A DNA stretch of 7,149 nt from Burkholderiales bacterium (GCA_014378085.1 JACMOJ010000335.1:1-7149), one strand, 5' to 3'. Shown: positions 1 through 6,595, counted from the stretch's first letter. Translations and numbers: made by a program. Notes: a model not told the origin generated them from the letters alone.

Positions 1-2127
1 CGCCGCGCCGATGATCAACACGGCCGCTTTCTTTTGCTCGCGCAACGAGTGGCGGGTGATCAGCGTGGAGGTCGCCTCCGCATCGTCCTGCGCACCAATC
101 ACTGCGGTGATGGCTTCGTTCAACTGTTGTCCCGCCACCGGTTGGCGAAGGTAGGCGCTGATGCCGTTCTCCCGACAGGTAATCGCGTCGCCGGGTTTGC
201 CGTCCGCCGCAAGCATGATGATGGCGGTTTGTTTGAGCTTTGGATGATGCTTGATACGAAACGCGAGCAAAAATCCATCCTGCGTGGTTAGCTGGTCGGA
301 GGTGATGACGAGCGGAATCGGATTCTCTTCGTTGGCCATTCGCGTTAGCAACTGCAAGGCGACATTGGCGTTATCGGCTTCGCGTGGCGCCATGCGCCAA
401 CTTTTTGCCATCTCCGCGAGTTGGCTGCGCTCCTCTGTGTTCTCGCTGACAATCAGCACCGGCACGCCGGTCAGTGTCACGAAGGTCGGCCTGGCTTTGG
501 CGGGTTTGGTTTTCTCGAACGGGAAAGCCGCCGTGAACTGAAACGTGGTGCCGAGTTTGCGTTCTTGAATATCCAGTTTGTTCTCTGTCGAGCTCTCGCT
601 GGATTTTTGCGCGAGTGCGCGAATGATTTGCCGCGCGATTGCTAATTGCATGGCGGTGGCGGCGGGCAACTGCTTTGGTTTGGCCATACCCGGCCGGATT
701 AATTGCTCAACCGTGAACGATAGGTGAATTTGCTGCTCGGCCAAATATTCGGGTGCAATGGCAAGCGTAATCTCAGTCGGCCGCTCGACGGGTCCATCGG
801 CGGACGCGCCGGTGGATTTATCGCTGACGTCATTGGCTAGCGCGTCCACATGGGGCGCGGACTCGATTGCGTAGTCGATTAAATTACGCAGTACGAGCAT
901 CAACTTTGCCGCGTCGCCGATGAGTTCATCGGGCACATCTTGTTCAATGCGTAATTTTAGCTGCACATGGCGCTGCGCCGATTTTTCGGCGGTGCCGACA
1001 ATCATCGTTGCGAGCTGTTCGCGGAGATTGAACGGCGCAATCTCCATATTTATCAGCCCGCCCTCAATGCGTTGGAAATCCAGCAATCCGGCGACCGCAT
1101 CAACGGCGCTGCGTGTTGCCAGCGCCACGCGCCGCAGTTCAATTAAGATTTGCCCCGGCGTTTCTAATTGCTCGGATCGATGCACCGCCGATCCCGCAGC
1201 ATCAAATGCAATGCCAAGCTCCCGCACAATGCTGCCGATCAGCGTCATCTGGCTGGCGATCATGCCATCGGGCGCGGATTCAGCTGTTCTGGCGGCATGC
1301 GGTGTAGTTTGGTGAAACAAATGCAGTCGCCCGGCAATGCCCGATTCGCCGTCAACAGCCAGTGATGCTTGTAGGATGCTCTCGCCGGAGGCAAGCGGAA
1401 AAGTAAGTTCGTCGCGTTGGTTGCTGCCGGTCAGAACATCGAGTGGAAAATAGAGTGGCCCGATGCGCTTCTCAGTTGCCTTGGAGGCCGCTTCAAACAG
1501 CGCCGCACAACTGGTGCCCACCAGTGATTGTGGTGCCTCGCTAATTTCGAACAAGCGGCAGAATGCGTCGTTCAACATTTCGACGCTGCCATCCGCGCTT
1601 TCGACGACACATGCATCGCTGACGTTTTCAACCAAATCGAGTAGGTGGGTGCCCTGCACGTTAGCCGCCGCTTCACTGGCTTTCTCAAGCGACAGGTCGC
1701 GCAGCCACAGCCCCACGCTGACCGGTTTGCCGTTGACGTTGTTGGTGGCGCCAAGTTTGGCTTCCATTGGCAGCACGTCGTTAGCCGCGCTACTCACCGC
1801 CACACCCGCCGCCACACCCGCTGCCACACCCGCCGCCGCACCCGCTGCCACAATCCCCAACTCCATCCGATGTGAGCCGATCTTGCCGTCAGCGATACGT
1901 TTGAATGCCTGTTCAAACCGCGCCCGGTCACGGCTCGCAACGATGCGCGAAAATTCCCAGTTGTCGACGATGTCGAGTGCGTCGGTTGCCTTGGTGGCGT
2001 CTCCGGCTTCCCCGGCCTCGCCGGCCATGGTGCGGGCGGCCGCGGTAGCGGCGATGACTTTGCCGTCGAGGCTAAGCTCGAATATGGCTTCGCCTAACGC
2101 ATTGAGGAGGTTGGCAGGATTGTTCAT
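1..2127 (-). CDS. Hybrid sensor histidine kinase homologue with degenerate catalytic sites (PAS-PAS-HisKA-like-HATPase-like-REC-REC), C-terminus beyond left edge
   Basis: An open frame of 709 codons starts at ATG 2127 and reaches the window edge without a stop (every codon was read). No membrane segment is seen, so it is probably cytosolic. Two PAS-like domains lie at about 5-149 and 160-270 (DGSVEMLNDAFCRLF, 179-193). A HisKA-like helical pair follows at about 290-357, ending in DFQRIEGG (350-357), then a HATPase-like region at about 366-545 and a receiver at about 550-685. An ITRHSLRE linker (690-697) leads into a second receiver. The fold order is that of BarA/GacS-type hybrid kinases, but the catalytic signatures are lost. 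There is no His in 290-309 where SHEIRTPL should be. N415 is kept, but the second N-box Asn is Y419. G1 (474-478) and G2 (ATAMQ, 490-494) lack their glycines, and about 14 residues of the ATP lid are missing. In the receiver the acidic pair is S561/E562, the phospho-Asp position S610, Thr A640 and Lys Q662. The start overlaps the pgi stop and has no clear ribosome-binding site. The domain assignment is firm; absence of activity is inferred. Confidence 0.85.
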   Translation of the reverse strand, partial: MNNPANLLNALGEAIFELSLDGKVIAATAAARTMAGEAGEAGDATKATDALDIVDNWEFSRIVASRDRARFEQAFKRIADGKIGSHRMELGIVAAGAAAGVAAGVAAGVAVSSAANDVLPMEAKLGATNNVNGKPVSVGLWLRDLSLEKASEAAANVQGTHLLDLVENVSDACVVESADGSVEMLNDAFCRLFEISEAPQSLVGTSCAALFEAASKATEKRIGPLYFPLDVLTGSNQRDELTFPLASGESILQASLAVDGESGIAGRLHLFHQTTPHAARTAESAPDGMIASQMTLIGSIVRELGIAFDAAGSAVHRSEQLETPGQILIELRRVALATRSAVDAVAGLLDFQRIEGGLINMEIAPFNLREQLATMIVGTAEKSAQRHVQLKLRIEQDVPDELIGDAAKLMLVLRNLIDYAIESAPHVDALANDVSDKSTGASADGPVERPTEITLAIAPEYLAEQQIHLSFTVEQLIRPGMAKPKQLPAATAMQLAIARQIIRALAQKSSESSTENKLDIQERKLGTTFQFTAAFPFEKTKPAKARPTFVTLTGVPVLIVSENTEERSQLAEMAKSWRMAPREADNANVALQLLTRMANEENPIPLVITSDQLTTQDGFLLAFRIKHHPKLKQTAIIMLAADGKPGDAITCRENGISAYLRQPVAGQQLNEAITAVIGAQDDAEATSTLITRHSLREQKKAAVLIIGAA
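1795..1848 (-). repeat. 12-bp in-frame tandem repeat encoding AAGV units
   Basis: On the plus strand, four near-identical 12-bp units of the form cacacccgc-cgc/tgc lie at 1801-1848, with a partial unit before them. On the coding strand they give successive AAGV or AAGA units at about residues 94-111 of the sensor-kinase homologue. The run falls late in the first PAS-like domain, just before the terminal strands, so it probably forms a loop insertion. A second low-complexity stretch (GEAGEAGDATKATD, about 36-49) sits earlier in the same domain. Confidence 0.85.
2124..2127 (-). promoter_or_regulatory. ATGA stop/start overlap coupling pgi to the sensor-kinase homologue
   Basis: The pgi stop TGA (2126-2124) shares bases with the ATG (2127-2125) of the next gene. 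The sequence just upstream of that ATG has no good Shine-Dalgarno match, so ribosomes finishing pgi probably reinitiate here. The overlap is seen directly; the coupling is inferred. Confidence 0.8.
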
Positions 2128-3674
2128 TTTGCTGCGATGAAGTGCCGACTGATGGGCCCATCCGCCGGCGCCGACGATACCCGCGGCAACAACGTCTTCG
2201 CAATCGTCTTACCCAATTCAACCCCCCACTGGTCAAAGCTGTTTAGGTGCCACATCACACCCTGCGCAAACACTTTATGTTCGTACAGGGCGATGAGCGC
2301 GCCAAGATGAAAGGCGTCGAGTCGTTCGAGCTCAATCACGGCGACCGGTCGTCCGCCCGCATGCACGCGATAGAGCGGCAAGTTGTCGTCGTGGTTGCCA
2401 AACCAGAATGCGTCGGCCTGCGCAAACGCATTTGCGAGTAAACGTTCATGCTTCGACGCCGAGCGTCCTTCGCGTTCCCGCACGATGATGATGTCGCTCG
2501 AAATAATATCGGTGCCCTGATGCAGCAGCTGGTGAAACGAGTGCTGCCCGTTGGTGCCGGCTTCGCCAAAGATTACCGGGCAGGTCGCATAGTCGATGCG
2601 GTTGCCATCCAGATCTACGGATTTTCCGTTGGACTCCATTTCCAGCTGCTGCAAATGTTTAGGCAACAACGCGAGCCGTTGGGCATACGGCAGCACCGCG
2701 TGCGACGCGATGCCTTTGAAGTTGCGGTTCCACACCCCGTAGGCTGCCAGCAACATCGGCAGATTGCTGATGAAGGGCGCGGTGGCGAAGTGTTGATCCA
2801 TGGCGGCCGCCCCGTCCAGCATCGCGCGGAAGTTGGCGAAGCCTGTGGCAAGGGCGATGGGTAAACCGACGGCCGACCACATCGAAAAACGGCCGCCAAC
2901 ACCAACGGGAAAGGTGAACGTTGCGGCGAGCAGATAACCTTGCCGCTGTGCTTGCTCAGGCGCTGCGGTGATGGCCGCGAATTGGGCGGGGAACGCGCCT
3001 GCTCCCGCTCCGGCCTCCAGCCACGCCCGCGCCGCGGCGGCGTTGATGGTGGTTTCTTCGGTGGTGAAGGTTTTGGAGATGACCACCACCAATGTGGTGA
3101 GCGGCAAGAGGGGGGCGGTGAGGTCATCAAACGCAGCACCGTCAATATTGCTCAAAAAATGGATGCGCGGGCCATCGGCAAAACGCGTCAATGCGCGCAC
3201 CGCCAGTTCCGGGCCCAATGCCGATCCGCCAATACCGATCACCAGCACGTCGGTGTAGCGATGATCGGCCAAACTTCTCGCCTCAGCGTGGCCGACTCTT
3301 ATCGCTTCCACCCATTTTTTCACTTTCTCCAGCGGCTCGCGGATGTCTTCTGGTAGCGTGCCGCGTTCAGGCGGCTGTCGCAGTAATGTGTGCAGCACCG
3401 GGCGCTGCTCGGTTACATTCATGACCCTGCCCGCCACCAGCGCCGCCGACTTCTCGGCGAGTCCTATCGCTGCGGCAAATTCACCGAAGCTGGCAAGCGC
3501 GTCGGTGGTGAGGGATTGGCGAGTGAAATCGAGCGAAATTCCGCACGCGGAAACCAAGTCCGACCGTGTAGGCGGCAGCGCTTCAGTGGCCTTTGGCGAG
3601 CGCGATTGTTGCGAATCTGCCAAAGCCTGTAACGTTCGCCAAGCCGTGGTGTTTTGCGGTCGTGTCATGTGCAT
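2124..3674 (-). CDS. pgi: Glucose-6-phosphate isomerase
   Basis: This cytosolic enzyme interconverts glucose 6-phosphate and fructose 6-phosphate in glycolysis and gluconeogenesis. The 516-residue product shows the family landmarks in order: phosphate-binding IGIGGSALGP (146-155), SNIDG (175-179), SKTFTTEET (200-208), the first signature VGVGGRFSMWSAVG (257-270), MESNGK with the catalytic Glu (E347), GTNGQHSFHQLLHQG with the catalytic His (H385), and the second signature ending FDQWGVELGK with the active-site Lys (K489). It is therefore expected to be active. It is somewhat shorter than the E. coli enzyme (549 residues). An AGAGAGA run (221-227) is a small low-complexity stretch. The start at 3674 is the longest; ATG at 3668 is an alternative, and neither has a Shine-Dalgarno match. 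A perfect TATAAT lies about 25 bases upstream. The stop overlaps the start of the sensor-kinase homologue by ATGA, implying one transcript and coupled translation. Confidence 0.97.
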   Translation of the reverse strand: MHMTRPQNTTAWRTLQALADSQQSRSPKATEALPPTRSDLVSACGISLDFTRQSLTTDALASFGEFAAAIGLAEKSAALVAGRVMNVTEQRPVLHTLLRQPPERGTLPEDIREPLEKVKKWVEAIRVGHAEARSLADHRYTDVLVIGIGGSALGPELAVRALTRFADGPRIHFLSNIDGAAFDDLTAPLLPLTTLVVVISKTFTTEETTINAAAARAWLEAGAGAGAFPAQFAAITAAPEQAQRQGYLLAATFTFPVGVGGRFSMWSAVGLPIALATGFANFRAMLDGAAAMDQHFATAPFISNLPMLLAAYGVWNRNFKGIASHAVLPYAQRLALLPKHLQQLEMESNGKSVDLDGNRIDYATCPVIFGEAGTNGQHSFHQLLHQGTDIISSDIIIVREREGRSASKHERLLANAFAQADAFWFGNHDDNLPLYRVHAGGRPVAVIELERLDAFHLGALIALYEHKVFAQGVMWHLNSFDQWGVELGKTIAKTLLPRVSSAPADGPISRHFIAAK

Positions 3675-3699
3675 TCAAAGCGGTTGGAGGTTTGCGACC

Positions 3700-3729
3700 A
3701 TTATAGAGACCGCCGCCGCGGACTGGCAT
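3700..3729 (-). promoter_or_regulatory. Probable sigma70-type promoter for pgi
   Basis: On the minus strand a perfect TATAAT occupies 3705-3700. With an 18-base spacer, ATGCCA (3729-3724) matches four of six bases of the -35 consensus TTGACA. Initiation would fall near 3693, giving a leader of about 19 bases before the pgi ATG at 3674. The leader has no Shine-Dalgarno; it carries ACCTCC instead. The -10 element is clear; the -35 is weak. Confidence 0.5.
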
Positions 3730-3745
3730 GACAAACGACTTGCAT

Positions 3746-3751
3746 GGAAGG
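3746..3751 (+). promoter_or_regulatory. Ribosome-binding site GGAAGG that selects the exonuclease start
   Basis: GGAAGG lies 7 bases before ATG 3759. The earlier in-frame ATG at 3744 and the later one at 3780 have no comparable site, and an in-frame TGA at 3729-3731 excludes anything further upstream. This favours 3759 as the start. Confidence 0.55.
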
Positions 3752-3758
3752 CTCGGCG

Positions 3759-4895
3759 ATGTCAGCTAAAATTTTTCCTATGACGATTTCCCCGACTCCC
3801 ACTCCACCGCTTCTCGAACACACGCCACGCGGCCTTTACTGTGCGGCGGGGGATTTTTACGTTGATCCATGGCGGCCGGTAGCGCGAGCTGTTATTACCC
3901 ATGCGCATAGTGATCACGCCCGACCCGGCCACGAGGCATATTTGGCCACACCGGAGGCCATCGGGGTGCTGCGGACGCGGCTTGGCGCGCGGGCGGTGAT
4001 TGACACCTTGCCCTACCGGCAGTCAGTGCACATGAATGGGGTGGAGGTGTCGTTCCACCCAGCCGGGCATGTACTGGGCAGCGCGCAGGTGCGCATTCAA
4101 TATCGCGGCGAGGTGTGGGTGGTGTCAGGTGACTACAAACTGGACCCCGATCCGACCTGTGCGGCGTATACCCCAGTCCGCTGTGACACGTTCGTGACTG
4201 AATCGACGTTTGGTTTGCCGATTTACCGCTGGCGCGCTGCCGGGCAGATGTTTGGCGAGGTCAATGGGTGGTGGGCCGGAAACGCGGCTGCCGGGCGGGC
4301 GAGCGTGCTCTATGCGTATGCGTTTGGCAAGTCGCAGCGGATTCTGGCGAGTATTGATGCCACCATTGGGCCGGTGATCTGTCACGGTGCGGTTGAGTTG
4401 CTCAACCGCGCCTACCGCGACGCTGGGGTATTACTGCCCAACACGATGATGGTGACCGATGCAATGGTGACCGATGCGCCTAGCGGCTTTGATTTCTCGC
4501 GTGCGCTCATCATTGCACCGCCGTCAGCGGCCAGTTCGCCGTGGTTGAAGCGATTTGGTGCGTTTTCAGATGCGTTTGCCTCCGGCTGGATGGCGGTGCG
4601 CGGTGCCCGTAAGCAGCGTGGTGTGGACCGCGGGTTTGTGATTTCGGACCATGCTGATTGGCACAGTTTGCACACGGCAATTCGCGAGAGTGGTGCTTCA
4701 CGCGTGCTGGTTACCCATGGAAGCGTGGCGGTGATGGTGCGTTATCTGCGCGAGCAAGGTCTGGAGGCAGATGTGCTGGAGACTGAATTTGAAGGTGAGG
4801 GTGGGGCTGAAATTGTGGCGGAGATCGCGCCTGAGATCGCGTCTGAGATCGCGCCTGAGATCGCGGAACCCAATGTTGGCGAAGCGCAGTCGTGA
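3759..4895 (+). CDS. Ligase-associated DNA exonuclease (metallo-beta-lactamase/beta-CASP family)
   Basis: This is a two-metal nuclease of the beta-CASP branch, the EXO component that travels with ATP-dependent ligase in bacterial DNA-repair clusters. Residues below count from the 3759 start (378 residues). The family opening GLYCAAGDFYVDPWRP (25-40) is followed by the metal-binding HAHSDH (48-53), PAGHVLGSA (101-109, His 104), SGDYK with Asp 125, TESTFG (Glu 148), FGKSQR (189-194), SDHADW (296-301) and VTHGS with His 320. All the metal-site motifs expected for the family appear intact. The last 30 or so residues are a repetitive EIAP/EIAS tail beyond the conserved fold, which makes the protein longer than the roughly 330-345 residues I recall for the family. 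A five-residue tandem duplication (MVTDAMVTDA) lies at about 231-240. Alternative starts are 3744 (383 residues) and 3780. The stop overlaps the ligase start by four bases. Confidence 0.93.
   Translation: MSAKIFPMTISPTPTPPLLEHTPRGLYCAAGDFYVDPWRPVARAVITHAHSDHARPGHEAYLATPEAIGVLRTRLGARAVIDTLPYRQSVHMNGVEVSFHPAGHVLGSAQVRIQYRGEVWVVSGDYKLDPDPTCAAYTPVRCDTFVTESTFGLPIYRWRAAGQMFGEVNGWWAGNAAAGRASVLYAYAFGKSQRILASIDATIGPVICHGAVELLNRAYRDAGVLLPNTMMVTDAMVTDAPSGFDFSRALIIAPPSAASSPWLKRFGAFSDAFASGWMAVRGARKQRGVDRGFVISDHADWHSLHTAIRESGASRVLVTHGSVAVMVRYLREQGLEADVLETEFEGEGGAEIVAEIAPEIASEIAPEIAEPNVGEAQS
4449..4478 (+). repeat. 15-bp tandem duplication inside the exonuclease gene
   Basis: The unit atggtgaccgatgca (4449-4463) is followed at once by a copy differing only in its last base (4464-4478). 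It encodes MVTDA twice. Near-identity at the DNA level suggests a recent slippage or duplication that kept the frame. Confidence 0.85.
4821..4866 (+). repeat. 12-bp in-frame tandem repeat encoding the exonuclease C-terminal EIAP/EIAS tail
   Basis: Four units of gagatcgcg-cct/tct (the last truncated) run head to tail, preceded by a diverged unit at 4809-4820. They encode EIAP-EIAS-EIAP-EIA, an acidic and hydrophobic periodic tail after the conserved nuclease fold and just before the stop that overlaps the ligase start. Confidence 0.88.
4892..4895 (+). promoter_or_regulatory. GTGA stop/start overlap coupling exonuclease and ligase
   Basis: The GTG start of the ligase (4892-4894) overlaps the TGA stop of the exonuclease (4893-4895). 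No strong Shine-Dalgarno precedes it, so translation is probably by reinitiation, which would keep the two repair proteins in step. Confidence 0.8.
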
Positions 4896-6574
4896 AAGCC
4901 TTCGCCAACCTCTATGTGGCGCTCGACGGTAGTACGAGTACCAACGATAAAGTCGCGGCGTTAGTCGCGTACTTTCGCGCCGCGAATACCAACGACGCGG
5001 CCTGGGCGGTGTACTTTCTTACTGGCAACCGACCAAAACAAGCGGTGCCGAGTAAACGGCTACACCAGCTGGCCGCCGAGGTTGCCGGATTATCCGAGTG
5101 GTTATTTGCGGAGTGTTATGACCAAGTCGGCGACCTCGCCGAAATGATCGCGATGATTCTGCCGCCGCCCACCAACCGAAGCTTGTTGGGTTTGCATGTC
5201 TGGGTCACCGAGCGGCTGTTGGCGTTACGTTCACTCGATGAGGCCACACAACGCGCGGCGCTCATTCAATATTGGAATGAGCTCGACGGCACCGAACGGT
5301 TTGTGTTCAACAAACTCATCACCGGTGGTTTTCGTGTCGGTGTATCAACGCTATTAGTGGTGCGTGCGCTCGCGGTGGTGTCCGGGGTGGACAGCAAGGT
5401 AATTTCGCACCGGCTGTCGGGGATTTGGCAGCCGAGCGCCACAAGTTACGAGGCGTTAGTCGCACCCGGTTCCAACGAGTTTGATGTGAGCCAACCCTAC
5501 CCGTTTTTCCTCGCGCACCCCTTGCAGGATGCTCCAGACACCTTGGGCAACGTGCACGATTGGCAAGCCGAGTGGAAGTGGGATGGTATTCGCGGCCAGC
5601 TCATCAAACGGCAGGGACAGATTTTTTTGTGGTCGCGCGGTGATGAGCTAGTGTCGGAGCAGTTCCCGGAAATCATCTCCGCAGCCGGACGTCTGTCGGA
5701 CGTGGTGCTCGACGGTGAAATTCTGGCGATGCGTGATGGCAAGGTGCTGCCATTTGCCGCATTGCAGAAGCGCTTGGGGCGAAAAAATCCCGGCAAAAAA
5801 GTTTTATCAGATACGCCCGTCGTGTTTGTTGCCTATGATCTGTTGGAGGTCGCGGGCGAGGATTGGCGACAGCGTCCGTTGCACGAACGTCGTACCAAGC
5901 TGCATGAAGTGGTTTATTGCATGGTGCTGGGTGCGGACGAGCGCCACGTAATTCAGCTCTCCGACATTGTGCGTGCGCCGTCGTGGGCAACACTCGCGCT
6001 GGCGCGAGATCAATCGCGACAAAACGGCACAGAAGGACTAATGCTAAAGCGTCGCGACTCGGCCTATGGCGTCGGGCGAGTTGCTGGCAAGAGTGGACAG
6101 GGTGGTGAGCAGGGGGGGCAAGGAAATGACTGGTGGAAATGGAAAGTCGATCCCTTCACCATTGATTGTGTGTTGATGTATGCCCAACGCGGCCACGGCA
6201 AACGCGCCAACCTTTATACCGACTACACCTTCGGAATTTGGAAGACCAATAGCGACGGGCATCTTGAGCCAGAAATGCCGGAAAATGCTCGCCAATTGGT
6301 CACTTTCGCTAAAGCATATTCAGGTTTGACGGACAAGGAAATTCGACTTGTTGACGCGTTTATTCGAAAGAACACGCTGGAAAAATTCGGCCCAGTGAGG
6401 ACCGTGAAACCAGAGATGGTATTTGAACTAGCCTTTGAAGGCATTCAATATTCAAAACGCCACAAGTCAGGATTTGCGGTGCGTTTTCCGCGCATTGCGC
6501 GCATCCGGACCGACAAAAAAATCGAGGACGCCGACACGGTTGAAACGATTGCAAAAATGCTGCTGCAACAATAG
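4892..6574 (+). CDS. ATP-dependent DNA ligase of the exonuclease-associated (LIG-EXO cluster) family
   Basis: The product (560 residues, GTG start) seals DNA nicks through a lysyl-AMP intermediate. An N-terminal DNA-binding domain covers about 1-200. The adenylation domain carries motif I KWDG with the nucleophile K229 and R234, SRGDE (248-252), motif III LDGEI (E276), VFVAYDLLE (311-319), motif IV EGLMLKR (381-387) and motif V WWKWK (K416, K418). The C-terminal OB domain includes AKAYSGLTDKEI, FGPVR, FELAFEGI and RHKSGFAVRFPRI (523-535). All nucleotidyl-transfer motifs are intact. The conserved YGVGR (392-396) is normally followed almost directly by WWKWK; here about 15 Gly/Gln-rich residues (398-412) intervene, and a shorter insertion sits near 461-468. 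These help explain a length slightly above that usual for the family. It is cotranscribed with the exonuclease. It is not the LigD type: no polymerase or phosphoesterase domain is present, and no Ku gene is seen. Confidence 0.95.
   Translation: MKAFANLYVALDGSTSTNDKVAALVAYFRAANTNDAAWAVYFLTGNRPKQAVPSKRLHQLAAEVAGLSEWLFAECYDQVGDLAEMIAMILPPPTNRSLLGLHVWVTERLLALRSLDEATQRAALIQYWNELDGTERFVFNKLITGGFRVGVSTLLVVRALAVVSGVDSKVISHRLSGIWQPSATSYEALVAPGSNEFDVSQPYPFFLAHPLQDAPDTLGNVHDWQAEWKWDGIRGQLIKRQGQIFLWSRGDELVSEQFPEIISAAGRLSDVVLDGEILAMRDGKVLPFAALQKRLGRKNPGKKVLSDTPVVFVAYDLLEVAGEDWRQRPLHERRTKLHEVVYCMVLGADERHVIQLSDIVRAPSWATLALARDQSRQNGTEGLMLKRRDSAYGVGRVAGKSGQGGEQGGQGNDWWKWKVDPFTIDCVLMYAQRGHGKRANLYTDYTFGIWKTNSDGHLEPEMPENARQLVTFAKAYSGLTDKEIRLVDAFIRKNTLEKFGPVRTVKPEMVFELAFEGIQYSKRHKSGFAVRFPRIARIRTDKKIEDADTVETIAKMLLQQ
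6083..6127 (+). repeat. Low-complexity Gly/Gln insertion with a G7 run in the ligase gene
   Basis: This segment encodes residues 398-412 (AGKSGQGGEQGGQGN) between motifs IV and V. It is purine-rich and contains seven consecutive G at 6112-6118, a plausible slippage site. The flanking motifs on both sides are conserved, so this looks like a surface-loop insertion. Confidence 0.7.
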
Positions 6575-6595
6575 CGCGGCTCTGCCTAGCCGCGC
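6574..6595 (+). terminator. GC hairpin at the ligase stop, possible terminator without a U tract
   Basis: GCGCGGCT (6574-6581) and AGCCGCGC (6588-6595) form a perfect 8-bp stem with a 6-base loop, beginning on the last base of the ligase stop. No T-run follows, so it is not a classical intrinsic terminator; it could stabilise the 3' end or work with Rho. The 10-mer gcctagccgc occurs twice in tandem (6584-6593, 6594-6603), so a second, alternative pairing partner is available. Confidence 0.45.

Noticed and set aside
1..2127. Calling the sensor-kinase homologue a pseudogene
   Set aside because: There is no stop or frameshift in 709 codons, framework residues of each domain are kept, and the start is neatly coupled to pgi. 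Loss is confined to catalytic positions.
1463..2140. Plus-strand open frame of 225 codons opposite the sensor-kinase homologue
   Set aside because: It is the antisense shadow of the minus-strand gene: its Ala/Thr/Ser-rich product has no recognisable motifs, whereas the minus strand gives PAS domains in register.
2615..3145. Minus-strand open frame of 176 codons inside pgi
   Set aside because: It is out of frame with pgi, Pro/Ser/Arg-rich and without motifs, while pgi carries all its signatures across the same bases.
4892..6574. LigD-type end-joining ligase
   Set aside because: There are no polymerase or phosphoesterase domains and no ku gene; the neighbouring beta-CASP exonuclease fits the LIG-EXO cluster instead.
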